This document shows positions 38,843 through 49,160 of a stretch of DNA of 64,000 nt, one piece after another (positions within the stretch are counted from its first letter, which is position 1; each line of letters starts with the position of its first letter). This stretch comes from Thermohalobacter berrensis. GTDB taxonomy: Bacteria > Bacillota > Clostridia > Tissierellales > Thermohalobacteraceae. The position numbers and the translations under genes are program-made. The stretch lies in contig NZ_MCIB01000012.1 in NCBI RefSeq assembly GCF_003609645.1, positions 85,009-149,008 on the forward strand. Direction: 5' to 3'. Below the pieces are notes generated by a model that saw only the letters and a program-made list of their open reading frames with translations, was not told the origin of the DNA and searched no databases.

Positions 38843-41593
38843 ATGAAAAGTCTATTTGAAAAGATATTTGGTACCTATAGTGAAAGGGAGATAAAGAGGC
38901 TTAATCCTATTGTGGATAAAATAGAAAGTTTAGAAAGTGAAATGAAAAAGCTAACAGATGATGAACTAAAGGCAAAAACTGATGAGTTTAAAAATAGATT
39001 AAACAATGGAGAAACTCTTGATGACATACTTCCAGAGGCCTTTGCAGTAGTAAGGGAAACTGCAGATAGAGTACTTGGAATGAGACATTATAGGGTACAG
39101 TTAATAGGTGGTATAGTACTTCATCAGGGAAGAATTGCAGAGATGAAAACAGGTGAAGGTAAGACATTAGTTGCCACTTTACCTGTTTATTTAAATGCCC
39201 TTACAGGAAAAGGAGTTCATGTTGTAACTGTAAATGACTACCTGGCTAAAAGGGATAGAGAATGGATGGGAAAAATATACGAATTTTTAGGTTTATCAAC
39301 AGGCTGTATAGTTCATGGTATGAGTAATGCAGAGAGAAGAAAAGCCTATAATTGTGATATAACCTATGGTACTAATAATGAATTTGGCTTTGATTATTTA
39401 AGGGATAATATGGTTATATATAAGGGCGAAATGGTACAAAGAGAACTAAACTACTGTATAATAGACGAGGTTGACAGTATATTAATAGATGAAGCCAGAA
39501 CTCCACTAATTATTTCAGGAGAGGGAAATGAATCAAACAAGTTATATCTTGCTGCAGATGCTTTTGCAAGGACACTTAGAGGTAGAAAAGTAGACCCAAA
39601 TGAAAAGAAAAATGATCCATTTAATAGGGAGATAAAAGAGGAAAATGTAGACTTTTTAGTAGATGAGAAGGCAAATACTGTTACTTTGACTGAAAAAGGT
39701 GTGAAAAAGGCAGAAAATTACTTTAACCTTGAAAACCTTGCAGACCCTGTAAATATGGAAATATCCCACCATATAAATCAAGCACTAAAGGCACATAACC
39801 TTATGAAAAGGGATAGAGACTATGTTGTTAAAGATGGTCAAGTAGTAATAGTAGACGAATTTACGGGGAGATTAATGTTTGGAAGAAGATATAGTGATGG
39901 CTTACATCAAGCTATAGAAGCTAAAGAAGGCTTAGATGTAAGAAGGGAATCAAAAACACTTGCCACTATTACATTCCAGAATTATTTTAGAATGTATAAA
40001 AAACTTGCAGGTATGACAGGTACTGCTAAGACAGAAGAAGCTGAATTTAAAGAGATATATGGTATGGATGTTATAGAAATACCTACAAATAAGCCTGTAG
40101 TTAGAGAAGATTGCCCTGATGTTATATACAAGAATCAGGAGGTTAAGTTTAGGGCTGTAGTAGAGGAAATAAAGGAAAAATATAAAAAAGGTCAGCCTGT
40201 ACTTGTAGGTACTATATCTATAGAGAACTCTGAAATTCTAAGTAAGATGCTTAGAAAAGAGGGAGTAAAGCACGAAGTATTAAATGCTAAGTACCATGAA
40301 AGGGAAGCAGAAATAGTTGCCCAAGCAGGAAGATTAGGTGCTGTAACTATAGCAACAAATATGGCAGGTAGAGGTACAGACATTGTATTAGGTGGTAACC
40401 CAGAATATATGGCAAAAAGTGAAATGAAGAAAAAGGGATATTCCGACCACATAATTGCCTTAGCAGATAGCTTTTTTGATACAGATGATAAAGAAATATT
40501 AGAAGCTAGAAAGGTATATAAAGAGTTACTAGAAAAAGCTAAGGAATCATTAAAGGATGAACAGGAAAAGGTTAAGGAACTTGGAGGATTACACATAATA
40601 GGTACAGAAAGACATGAGTCTAGAAGAATAGATAATCAGCTAAGGGGACGTTCTGGACGTCAGGGAGACCCTGGTTCTTCAAGATTTTATATATCCCTTG
40701 AAGATGACCTTATGAGATTGTTTGGTAGTGAAAGAATAAGGGGAATGGTTGATACTTTAGGTATGCCAGATGATGAACCTTTAGAGCATAAACTTCTTAC
40801 AAAATCAATAGAGAATGCTCAAAAGAAGGTAGAGGCTAGAAACTTTAATATAAGAAAGCATGTTTTACAATATGATGATGTAATGAATAAACAAAGAGAA
40901 GTAATATATGCTGAAAGAAGAAAGGTACTTGAAGGTGAGAATCTAAAAGAAAATATTATTTCTATGCTAGAAAATATAATAGAAGGAGCAATAGAGATAT
41001 ATACGGCAGAAGGAAAATATCCTGAAGATTGGAATCTAACAGGCTTAGTTGATTATCTTGCTAATATATATCTTCCGAAGGATAAGGTTGAGCTTGGTGA
41101 TATTGAGAGTCTTACTAAGGAAAGCCTAAAGAAAAACCTATTAGATACTTCTATTAAGTTATATGAGGAAAAGGAAGAAGAAATAGGAAAAGAACAATTA
41201 AGAGAGCTTGAAAGGGTAATACTATTAAGGGTAATAGATAGGAAATGGATGGACCACATAGATGCTATGGCGCAATTAAAGCAGGGAATTGGACTTAGGG
41301 CATTAGGAAATGAAGACCCTGTAAGAGCATATCAAGTTGAAGGTTATGATATGTTCCAAGAAATGATTAAGAGTATTCAAGAGGAAACAGTAAAACATTT
41401 ATATCACTTACAACCAGCAGAGAAAATTGAAAGAAAGAGAGTAGTTAAAATAACTTCAACAGGACGTGGAGGAGAAGAGAAAAAGTCAAAACCTAAACCA
41501 TATATTAGAAGGAAGAAGAAAATAGGTAGAAATGAACCTTGTCCATGTGGTAGTGGTAAAAAGTATAAGAAATGCTGTGGGAAAAACAATTAA
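38843..41593 (+). CDS. secA: Preprotein translocase ATPase SecA
   Basis: 916 residues from ATG 38843 ([16 protein letters not shown]), with GAAGGGTGATG upstream; the frame opens at 38807. SecA drives secretory proteins through SecYEG. Visible: Walker A MKTGEGKT (about 101-108), the DEAD-type [22 protein letters not shown], the [14 protein letters not shown] motif, [34 protein letters not shown], and the C-terminal zinc finger [14 protein letters not shown]. The last residues KNN and stop lie in an AATTAAATACAATTGAG repeat. Full length. Confidence 0.98.
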   Translation: MKSLFEKIFGTYSEREIKRLNPIVDKIESLESEMKKLTDDELKAKTDEFKNRLNNGETLDDILPEAFAVVRETADRVLGMRHYRVQLIGGIVLHQGRIAEMKTGEGKTLVATLPVYLNALTGKGVHVVTVNDYLAKRDREWMGKIYEFLGLSTGCIVHGMSNAERRKAYNCDITYGTNNEFGFDYLRDNMVIYKGEMVQRELNYCIIDEVDSILIDEARTPLIISGEGNESNKLYLAADAFARTLRGRKVDPNEKKNDPFNREIKEENVDFLVDEKANTVTLTEKGVKKAENYFNLENLADPVNMEISHHINQALKAHNLMKRDRDYVVKDGQVVIVDEFTGRLMFGRRYSDGLHQAIEAKEGLDVRRESKTLATITFQNYFRMYKKLAGMTGTAKTEEAEFKEIYGMDVIEIPTNKPVVREDCPDVIYKNQEVKFRAVVEEIKEKYKKGQPVLVGTISIENSEILSKMLRKEGVKHEVLNAKYHEREAEIVAQAGRLGAVTIATNMAGRGTDIVLGGNPEYMAKSEMKKKGYSDHIIALADSFFDTDDKEILEARKVYKELLEKAKESLKDEQEKVKELGGLHIIGTERHESRRIDNQLRGRSGRQGDPGSSRFYISLEDDLMRLFGSERIRGMVDTLGMPDDEPLEHKLLTKSIENAQKKVEARNFNIRKHVLQYDDVMNKQREVIYAERRKVLEGENLKENIISMLENIIEGAIEIYTAEGKYPEDWNLTGLVDYLANIYLPKDKVELGDIESLTKESLKKNLLDTSIKLYEEKEEEIGKEQLRELERVILLRVIDRKWMDHIDAMAQLKQGIGLRALGNEDPVRAYQVEGYDMFQEMIKSIQEETVKHLYHLQPAEKIERKRVVKITSTGRGGEEKKSKPKPYIRRKKKIGRNEPCPCGSGKKYKKCCGKNN

Positions 41594-42018
41594 ATACAAT
41601 TGAGAATGGACAATTGACAATTTACAATTAGAAAAGCAATTATTAATGAAACGGGAAATTTTCCCGTTTCATTATGTTAAATTTTAAATTGTGAATATTT
41701 AATTAATGAAGTTGAAAATTGAAAATGTAAAACTAGGAATACAATTGAGAATGGAAAATGGAGAATTGAGAATTAAAAAATACTTGTTAGTAGTTAGTAA
41801 GAAAAATAATAGTTATTAGTGGCTGGTGGTTAGTGGTTAGTGAAAAAATTATAGATTTAAAATGAAAAATAAAAAATATAAAAACTGTAGAGCAGACTTT
41901 AGTCTGCGATTAAAGGTTGAGGGATTACGAATCCCTCAACAACAAGACAAGTAGTACAATCTTCAAAGCATTACTAAAAATCAACCACTATCCCCTAACC
42001 ACCAAAAACTGTTTTTAC
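41594..42018. repeat. Repeat mosaic after secA, including its terminator
   Basis: AATTGAGAATGGACAATTG blocks flank the terminator hairpin AATGAAACGGGAAA/TTTCCCGTTTCATT (41645-41673). Then come TTAGTGGCTGGTGGTTAG (outer arm), AGCAGACTTTAGTCTGCG (covarying palindrome), a REP hairpin (41916-41940, loop ACG), and ATCAACCACTATCCCCTAA (opposite outer arm). Confidence 0.8.
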
Positions 42019-42203
42019 AAGTAACGGACAGCGGAGCATGTCTACAAAGGTCAAGTAACGGACATTCTAGACTCTCTTCTTAGGTCAAAGTAACGGACAT
42101 CCATAGGCTAGACATCTAAGGTATAGTAAAGGACATCGAAGCTTGGCATCTTTGACTAAGTAACAGACTACGTAGCATTACGTCTTAGACATAGTAACAA
42201 ACA
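42019..42203 (+). repeat. Tandem AGTAACGGAC array, about six units, upstream of prfB
   Basis: Units of 33-37 bp. The last three cores are degenerate (AGTAAAGGAC, AGTAACAGAC, AGTAACAAAC). The array ends 22 bp before the prfB start. Confidence 0.82.
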
Positions 42204-42225
42204 ACACGAAAGGTAGGTGCATAAA

Positions 42226-43327
42226 ATGATAGAGCTAGAAAGTTGTAAAGAAGCTCTTTCTAATTTTAAGGATACTATAAAAGAAATAGGTGTCTCCCTT
42301 TGACATAGATGGACTGAAAAAGAAAATTAAAGAATTAGAAGAGGAAATGGCTAAACCAGATTTTTGGAATGACCCAAAAGAAGCTAAAAAAGTAGCACAG
42401 GATGTTAAAGAATATAAAGAAAAATTAAAAAGATATAATGACCTAAATACACAAATAGAAGATGTTGAAGTGCTTATTGAGCTTTCCTATGAAGAAAATG
42501 ATAATTCTGTTTTTGAGGAAATACAAAACAGTATAAAAACAATTGAGAAAGAATTGGAAAGTCTGAGAATAGATACCCTTTTAAATGGGGAATACGATAA
42601 GAATAATGCAATACTTTCAATAAATTCAGGAGCAGGAGGCCTTGAAGCTCAAGACTGGGCTGAAATGCTTTTAAGAATGTATAGAAGATGGTGTGAGAAA
42701 AAGGGATATGCAGTTGAAACACTTGATATATTACCTGATCCTGAAGCTGGTATAAAGAGTGCTACACTACTTGTTAAGGGATTAAACGCATATGGTTATC
42801 TTAAGGCTGAAAAGGGAGTTCATAGATTAGTTAGAATATCACCATTTGATTCTTCAGGTAGAAGACATACTTCATTTGCCTCAGTTGATGTCAGTCCTGA
42901 ATTAGATGATGATATTGATATTGAAATATCGCCCAGTGATTTAAGGATAGACACATATAGGGCAAGTGGTGCAGGTGGACAGCATGTAAACAAAACAGAG
43001 TCTGCCGTTAGAATTACCCATATACCTACTGGAATAGTAGTACAATGTCAGAATGAAAGGTCACAACACAGTAATAGAGCAACTGCTATGAAGATATTAA
43101 AAGCAAAGCTTATTGAGCTTAAGAGAATGGAACAACAGGAAAAGATAGAAGACTTACAAGGTGAATATAGTCAAATAGCCTGGGGATCACAAATAAGGTC
43201 ATATATATTCCATCCTTATAATCTTGTTAAGGACCATAGAACAAATACAGAGGTTGGTAATACACAGGCAGTTATGGATGGAGATATAGATATATTTATT
43301 AATGAATACCTAAAACAGAACAATTGA
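42226..43327 (+). CDS. prfB: Peptide chain release factor 2, with programmed +1 frameshift
   Basis: 366 residues when the shift is made. ATG 42226 opens a 25-codon frame (MIELESCKEALSNF...GVSL) that ends at an in-frame TGA (42301-42303) in the classic slippery context CTT-TGA-C. Reading then moves +1 to GAC ATA GAT. The upstream GGTG (42289) may act as the internal Shine-Dalgarno-like stimulator. The rest carries the UGA-recognition motif SPF (RISPFDSSGRRHTSF) and the catalytic GGQ (ASGAGGQHVNKTES, about residue 250). Low RF2 raises frameshifting and restores RF2. The end (KQNN) falls in an AATTGAG repeat. Confidence 0.97.
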
Positions 43328-43580
43328 GAATGGACAATTGACAATTAAAAGAAAATAATGGTTATTAGTGATTGGTGGTTAGTGGTTAGTAAAGTACAGT
43401 TGTTAGCTCTTGGTTCCTAGTTCCTAGACAAAAATTTTTAGTTTTACTAAGAGCTGGAAGCAAAGAGCTAGGAACTGCTTTTAATAGCAAGAACTTAGTA
43501 CGATTGTTTTCTAATCAATTATCTTTACAGTATTACCAAAAACCAACCACTACCCACTAATCACCAAAAACGGCTTTTAA
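43328..43580. repeat. AATTG block and nested inverted-repeat element after prfB
   Basis: AATTGAGAATGGACAATTG, then the element TGATTGGTGGTTAGTGG (outer arm), GTTAGCTCTTGGTTCCTAG (inner arm), AGAGCTAGGAACTGC (inner arm), AAAACCAACCACTACCCACT (outer arm). Confidence 0.78.
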
Positions 43581-43735
43581 AAGTAACGGACATCAAAGGA
43601 TAGACACCTTAGGTTAAGTAACGGTCCTCGTAGCCTAGACATCTAAGGTATAGTAACGGACTGCAAAGCATAACTACCTAGGTCAAGTAACGGACAGAGA
43701 AGTTCGACTTCTTAGACCTAGTAACTGCTTTTAAA
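43581..43735 (+). repeat. Tandem AGTAACGGAC array, four to five units
   Basis: Cores AGTAACGGAC, AGTAACGGTC, AGTAACGGAC, AGTAACGGAC and a truncated AGTAACTGC, spaced about 35 bp. The array is followed by an ATCACGAAACACG tract also seen after recD2 and near 9175. Confidence 0.82.
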
Positions 43736-44062
43736 TCACGAAACACGTTATAAAACACAATTGAGAATTGATAATTAGAAAAGATTAAAAACCTAAGAAT
43801 AAGGATTACTTGTTAGTAGATAGCAGCGTGTTAGTGTAGGGGCTGAATATATTCAGCCCTTATATATTGGGCAAAATATAAATAGAAAAAACTGGTAAAA
43901 AAATAAGTGATTAAAATAGGGATGGTTCTGTTTTTTAAATGGAACAACGAACCCGGTTGGTCGTTCCAGAAGAAACCTCTTTTATTTTAAAAAGGATTTT
44001 TGGATTTTTTATCGAATATATACAAAATATGTAACTTGACTTTATAAGAGGGAGTGGCATGG
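43736..44062. repeat. Palindromes upstream of the chemoreceptor gene
   Basis: An AATTGAGAATTG block, the palindrome GGGCTGAATA/TATTCAGCCC (about 43842-43861), and GGAACAACGAACC/GGTTGGTCGTTCC (about 43940-43967), related to the CGAACCCGGTTCG hairpins at 46214 and 60600. No clear promoter motif was assigned. Confidence 0.65.
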
Positions 44063-46171
44063 ATGAAACTAATTAAGAAACTTAAAGAAAAGTTTGCTTT
44101 TTCAATGAAGAAAAACAAAGGAAAACCAAAAAAGAAAAAAACAAAAAAATCAGTTACAAAAAGTAAGCCTAAAAAATCGAAAAATAAGAATAAAAGGGGA
44201 AAAATTAAGAATCAGTTAATAGCATTAGTTCTTATATTAACTTTAATCCCTATATCAACTATTGCATTTGTAAACTATTATTATCAAACTAAAAATGTTA
44301 AAGAGAATATGGAAAATTCAAATCTAGCATTAGCAAAATCACTTTCAAATGAAGTGGATACATATATTAATACTTTTTTCAATGTATTAGATACTTTAGC
44401 AGCAACCCATGATTTTAGGAATATGGAAAGGTATGAGCTTATAAGGTCTTTAAACTTAACTGTAACAAAAATAGACCAAATTAAGGTATTATACGTTTTT
44501 GATAAAAATGGTCAGGAAGTTGCCTCAACAAGAAATAGGTCTGATAAATTAAATGTTAGTTCTGAAGATTGGTTCAATAAAGCTTTAGAAGGTCAAAAAA
44601 CAATATCAAATTCTTTTATAGATGATGTTACAAAATTGCCTGGAGTAATAATAGCTACACCAATGGAAAATATTTTAGGGGAAAAGATAGGAGTAATAGC
44701 TGCTAAAATAGGATTAAATGAAATTTCTGAGCTTGTTTCAGAAAACAAAGTAGGTAAGACTGGTGTGTCTTATATAGTAGATAAAACAGGAATAGTAATA
44801 GGACATCCAAATTTTAAGGAAAAAGTTATGGAAAGATACAATGCTAAAGAAAAAGGACTTGAGGGAGTTCTACAATCTTTAAAGGGGGAAACATCAGTAA
44901 GTACATATAATAACGAAAATGGAACTTCTGTTATTGGGGCATATACTCAGGTACCATCTACAGGATGGGGGGTTATAATTGAACAAAACACAAGTGAAGT
45001 AAAAGAAGCCCAAATAAAAAATCTCTACAGAAATATTGGTATAGTTGCTATAGTTATAGTATTAGTAATAATAGTAACGTCGATAGCTTCAAGGGTGTTT
45101 ACTAAAACTGTAAGGGACCTTGCCAAGGCAGCCAATACAATAAAAACAGGAGATTTAACAGTAAGAGTAGAAGAGAAGGCTAAAAATGAAATTGGAGAAC
45201 TTCAAAAGGCTTTTAATCAAATGATAGATGCATTATATATGATTATATTTAATTTAAAGGATGCAATTACTGACATAAAAGATTCCTCTAAATACTTAAC
45301 TGAAAGTGCAAATTTAACTGTCCAGTCATCAGAAGAAATATCAGGAATCGTAGAAGAAGTTGCTAATGGTACGGAGATGCAGCTTGAAAATGTTGAAGAA
45401 GCTACAAATATGGTTGATATGATGAGTGGAAGAGTAAAGAGTGTAGAGGAAGGAACAAAAGGTATTCTAAAGGCTACTAATGAGGCTGCTAATATTGTAA
45501 AAGAAAGTTCTAAAGATATAGACAATACTAAAGAAATTATGTATTCAATCGAAAAAACTGTAAAAAAATCAGCAGACCAAATTAGCACATTATCAGAACA
45601 TGTTGATGAAATAGGGAAAATTGTTAGCTTTATAGAGGAAATTTCTCAACAAACTAATCTGTTAGCATTAAATGCAGCCATAGAGGCAGCAAGGGCAGGA
45701 GAACATGGTAAAGGATTTACTGTTGTAGCAGAAGAGGTAAGACAGCTTGCAGAGCAAACAAGTAATGCATCAAGTGATATAGTTAATATTGTTAATAAGA
45801 TTCAGGATGAAATGAAGCTTGTTACTAAATCTATGAATACAGGAATAGATGAAGTAAATAAGGGAAGTCAAATTATAGGTAGTACTACTGAATCATTTAA
45901 TAGAATATTAACTGAAACAGACCAAGTAGTTGAAACTGTTGAGAAATTTACTACTATAGTTGATGAGCTTTTAGAGGAAATGAGTAGAATCGAAAAAGCA
46001 ATAAGTCAGGTAGGTGCGGTTTCACAACAGACTGCTTCAGGTATACAAACTATTTTAGCAAGTACAGAAGAACAGCAGTCAGCTGTCAATCAAATAAATG
46101 AGTATGCTGTTAGATTAAATGAAATGGCAAGTCAGTTAAATAGCTTAATTGTTGGGTTTAAAATAGAGTAG
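44063..46171 (+). CDS. Methyl-accepting chemotaxis protein with Lys-rich N-terminal tail
   Basis: 702 residues from ATG 44063, with GGGAG eight bases before. Unusually, about 50 cytoplasmic residues made mostly of Lys, Ser and Asn precede the first helix (about 52-75). Next come an extracellular dCache-like sensor domain (about 80-320), a second helix (about 324-345), HAMP (345-400) and a signalling domain whose tip is [51 protein letters not shown] (about 518-568). It senses an unknown ligand and acts on CheA/CheW, whose genes are not in this window. A perfect terminator follows. Confidence 0.93.
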   Translation: MKLIKKLKEKFAFSMKKNKGKPKKKKTKKSVTKSKPKKSKNKNKRGKIKNQLIALVLILTLIPISTIAFVNYYYQTKNVKENMENSNLALAKSLSNEVDTYINTFFNVLDTLAATHDFRNMERYELIRSLNLTVTKIDQIKVLYVFDKNGQEVASTRNRSDKLNVSSEDWFNKALEGQKTISNSFIDDVTKLPGVIIATPMENILGEKIGVIAAKIGLNEISELVSENKVGKTGVSYIVDKTGIVIGHPNFKEKVMERYNAKEKGLEGVLQSLKGETSVSTYNNENGTSVIGAYTQVPSTGWGVIIEQNTSEVKEAQIKNLYRNIGIVAIVIVLVIIVTSIASRVFTKTVRDLAKAANTIKTGDLTVRVEEKAKNEIGELQKAFNQMIDALYMIIFNLKDAITDIKDSSKYLTESANLTVQSSEEISGIVEEVANGTEMQLENVEEATNMVDMMSGRVKSVEEGTKGILKATNEAANIVKESSKDIDNTKEIMYSIEKTVKKSADQISTLSEHVDEIGKIVSFIEEISQQTNLLALNAAIEAARAGEHGKGFTVVAEEVRQLAEQTSNASSDIVNIVNKIQDEMKLVTKSMNTGIDEVNKGSQIIGSTTESFNRILTETDQVVETVEKFTTIVDELLEEMSRIEKAISQVGAVSQQTASGIQTILASTEEQQSAVNQINEYAVRLNEMASQLNSLIVGFKIE

Positions 46172-46213
46172 GAAGGTAATTTACAATTAACAATGTACAA
46201 TTGCCAATTAAGG

Positions 46214-46250
46214 AAAATTGAAACGCGAACCCGGTTCGCGTTTCAATTTT
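46214..46250 (+). terminator. Terminator of the chemoreceptor gene
   Basis: A perfect 18-bp stem (AAAATTGAAACGCGAACC and its complement) with a single-base centre, ending TTTT. Confidence 0.85.
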
Positions 46251-46567
46251 GTAAAATAATACCATTTTATAACATTGCTGGTGGATTCCTAATCCATCAG
46301 CTTTTTTAAAAGTTGAAGAAAACAATAAAAGCAATGGACAATTAACAATGTACAATTGACAATTAGAAAAGCAATTGAGAATGGACAATGAAATGGAAAA
46401 TTACCCCTATTCAATAATGTTAAATTTTAAATTGTGAATGTTAAATTAAAAGAGTTAGTAGCATGTAGTTAGTAAAGTACAGTTGTTAGTTCTTAGTTCC
46501 TGGTTCCTAGACAAAAAATTTTTAGTTTTGCTAAGAGCTGAGAGCAAAGAGCTAGGAACTGCTTTTA
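46251..46567. repeat. Repeat mosaic after the chemoreceptor gene
   Basis: A REP hairpin (46277-46301, arms GCTGGTGGATT/AATCCATCAGC) running into a T-run, AATTAACAATGTACAATTG blocks, an AAATTGTGAATG tract, and inner arms GTTAGTTCTTAGTTCC/GAGCTAGGAACTGC of the nested element, here without outer arms. Confidence 0.78.
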
Positions 46568-46790
46568 AAGTAACGGACATCTGTAGGCTAGACGTCTAAG
46601 GAATAGTAACGGACAACAGAGCATGTCTACAAAGGTCTAAGTAACGGACATCGAAGCGTGGCATCCTAGGCAGAGTAACGGTCATCGTAGGCTAAACGCC
46701 TGTGGCATAGTAACGGACATCGAAGCATTACTTCTCAGACATAGTAACGGACCACATAGCCTTACTTCTAAGGTCAAGTAACAAATATCC
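46568..46790 (+). repeat. Tandem AGTAACGGAC array, about six units, upstream of tex
   Basis: Direct units of 34-38 bp opening AGTAACGG(A/T)C. Spacers such as ATCGAAGCATTACTTCTCAG and ATCGTAGGCTAAACGCCTG occur. It ends 30 bp before the tex promoter. Confidence 0.85.
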
Positions 46791-46819
46791 TACCTTTGTC
46801 CTAAAACTATAGTCCTATC

Positions 46820-46848
46820 TTGTGTTTACATATAGAAAATATTATAAT
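46820..46848 (+). promoter_or_regulatory. Probable promoter of tex
   Basis: TTGTGT (46820-46825), 17 bp, TATAAT (46843-46848). The start codon is 32 bp downstream. Confidence 0.6.
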
Positions 46849-46880
46849 GAAATTGAAAAATTAGAAAGGACGGATAAAAT

Positions 46881-49034
46881 ATGGATATAACCTTAAAATT
46901 GGCTAAAGAATTTAATTTAAAAAAGTATCAAGTAGAAAATACAATTAAGCTATTAGATGAGGGAAATACTATACCTTTTATTGCTAGATATAGAAAAGAA
47001 CAGACCGGAGAACTAAGTGATGTAGTACTAAGGGAACTAGAGAAAAGGCTTACATATTTAAGAAATTTAGAAAATAGAAAAGATGAAGTAATAAGACTTA
47101 TAGATGAACAGGGAAAACTTACAGAAAAATTAAAAAAAGAAATTGAGAAGGCAGATACCCTACAAAGAGTAGAAGATTTATATAGGCCATATAGACCTAA
47201 AAGAAGAACAAGGGCTACAATTGCAAAAGAAAAGGGTCTTGAGCCTTTAGCACATATAATATTTAAGCAAGAAGTTGAAGATAAGGATTTAGAAGAAATA
47301 GCTAAACCTTTCATAGATGAAGAAAAAGAGGTAAATACTATAGAAGATGCATATAAGGGTGCCATGGATATTATAGCAGAGTGGATATCAGATAATGCAG
47401 ATTTTAGAAAGGTTATAAGGGATTTAACATTTAAGAAAGGAATTCTTACTACAAAGGCAGCTGATTCATCGAAAAAATCAGTTTATGAGATGTATTATGA
47501 CTATAGTGAACCAGTAAGAAAAATTGCAAATCATAGAATATTAGCAATTAATAGAGGAGAAAAGGAAAAAGTATTAAAGGTAAATATAGAAAGTCCATAT
47601 GATGAAATAATAAACTTCTTAAAGAAAAAAGTAATAAAAAATGATAATGCTGTAACCATTAAATACCTAGAAGAAAGTATAATAGATAGTTACAAAAGAC
47701 TTATTGCTCCTGCAATAGAAAGGGAGATAAGAACTACTTTAAAAGAAAGAGCAGAAAAGGATGCAATAAAAATTTTCTCTAAAAACCTAAAGAGCTTACT
47801 TATGCAGGCACCAGTAAAAGGGAAAGTTGTAATGGGTTTTGACCCTGCTTTTAGGACAGGCTGTAAAATAGCGGTAGTTGATGAAACAGGAAAGCTTCTA
47901 GAGACAACAACAGTATATCCTACAGAACCTCAAAATAAGGTTGAAGAGGCTAAAGAGGAATTAAAGAAATTAATAGAAAAATACAATGTAGATATAATAG
48001 CAATAGGAAATGGAACAGCATCAAGGGAATCTGAAATGATAGTAGCTGAAATGCTTAAGGAATTAGATAAAAATGTTTACTATACAATAGTTAATGAAGC
48101 AGGTGCATCAGTATACTCTGCATCAAAGGTTGCAAATGAGGAATATCCTGATATAGATGTATCATTAAGGGGAGCAATTTCTATAGCAAGAAGATTACAA
48201 GACCCATTAGCTGAATTGGTAAAGATTGATCCAAAACATATTGGAGTAGGTCAATACCAGCATGATATTAATCAGGGAGAGCTAGATGAAGCACTAAAGG
48301 GAGTAGTAGAAGACTGTGTAAATAGTGTAGGGGTTGATTTAAACACTGCTTCAGTGTCATTATTAAAGTATATTTCAGGAATAACCTCTAGTGTAGCTAA
48401 AAATATAGTTAAATATAGAGAAGAGATAGGTAAATTTAAGAGTAGAGAAGAACTATTAAAGGTATCACGCCTTGGAGAAAAAACCTTTGTCCAATGTGCA
48501 GGTTTTTTAAGAATATCTGATGGAATCAATCCATTAGATAATACTTCTGTCCATCCAGAATCATATGAGGTAGCTTTAAAACTTATTGATACTTTAGGAT
48601 ACGAAAAAGAAGATATAGAAAATGGGAAACTAAAGAATATAGGAAATATGATAAACGATATTAACATAGAGAATTTAGCCAATGACTTAGAAGTGGGATT
48701 ACCAACTCTTAAAGATATTATAGGTGAGCTTCAAAAACCAGGTAGAGACCCAAGGGATGAAATGCCAAAGCCAATTTTTAGAACAGATGTATTAAAGATT
48801 GAGGATTTAAAACCAGAGATGATACTTACTGGAACTGTTAAAAACGTTGTAGATTTTGGAGCTTTTGTAGATGTTGGGTTAAAACAAGATGGATTAGTTC
48901 ATATATCAAACTTAAGTGACAGATATATAAAAAATCCAATGGAAGTAGTATCTGTGGGAGACGTAGTAAAGGTAAGGGTTTTAGATATAGACATTGAAAG
49001 AAATAGAATATCACTTAGTATGAAAGATTTATAA
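46881..49034 (+). CDS. tex: Tex family RNA-binding transcription accessory protein
   Basis: 717 residues, ATG behind AAAGGACGG. Order: N-terminal helical region with YRPKRRTRATIAKEKGLEPLA (about 113-135), the YqgF/RuvX-like nuclease fold (VVMGFDPAFRTGCKIAVVDETGKLLETTTVYP, about 314-345), helix-hairpin-helix repeats (SVGVDLNTASVSLLKYISGI; FKSREELLKVSRLGEKTFVQCAGFLRI), and a C-terminal S1 domain (GTVKNVVDFGAFVDVGLKQDGLVHISNLSD...RNRISLSMKDL). Tex proteins bind nucleic acid and affect transcription and gene expression. Full length. Confidence 0.96.
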   Translation: MDITLKLAKEFNLKKYQVENTIKLLDEGNTIPFIARYRKEQTGELSDVVLRELEKRLTYLRNLENRKDEVIRLIDEQGKLTEKLKKEIEKADTLQRVEDLYRPYRPKRRTRATIAKEKGLEPLAHIIFKQEVEDKDLEEIAKPFIDEEKEVNTIEDAYKGAMDIIAEWISDNADFRKVIRDLTFKKGILTTKAADSSKKSVYEMYYDYSEPVRKIANHRILAINRGEKEKVLKVNIESPYDEIINFLKKKVIKNDNAVTIKYLEESIIDSYKRLIAPAIEREIRTTLKERAEKDAIKIFSKNLKSLLMQAPVKGKVVMGFDPAFRTGCKIAVVDETGKLLETTTVYPTEPQNKVEEAKEELKKLIEKYNVDIIAIGNGTASRESEMIVAEMLKELDKNVYYTIVNEAGASVYSASKVANEEYPDIDVSLRGAISIARRLQDPLAELVKIDPKHIGVGQYQHDINQGELDEALKGVVEDCVNSVGVDLNTASVSLLKYISGITSSVAKNIVKYREEIGKFKSREELLKVSRLGEKTFVQCAGFLRISDGINPLDNTSVHPESYEVALKLIDTLGYEKEDIENGKLKNIGNMINDINIENLANDLEVGLPTLKDIIGELQKPGRDPRDEMPKPIFRTDVLKIEDLKPEMILTGTVKNVVDFGAFVDVGLKQDGLVHISNLSDRYIKNPMEVVSVGDVVKVRVLDIDIERNRISLSMKDL

Positions 49035-49160
49035 AAGATATAGAAAAAGTAATAGTGTATAAATAATTTATAAAAAATAAAAAAGGATAATTTATCCAGC
49101 AAGTAGAATTATATTATATTAGTATTTGGTTAGAAGGTGTGTAGTTCAGGGGGGGACTTT

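Noticed and set aside
42290..43327. prfB as a gene starting at an internal codon near 42290
   Set aside because: The 25-codon upstream frame ending CTT-TGA-C is the classic autoregulatory frameshift of RF2, so the gene starts at 42226.
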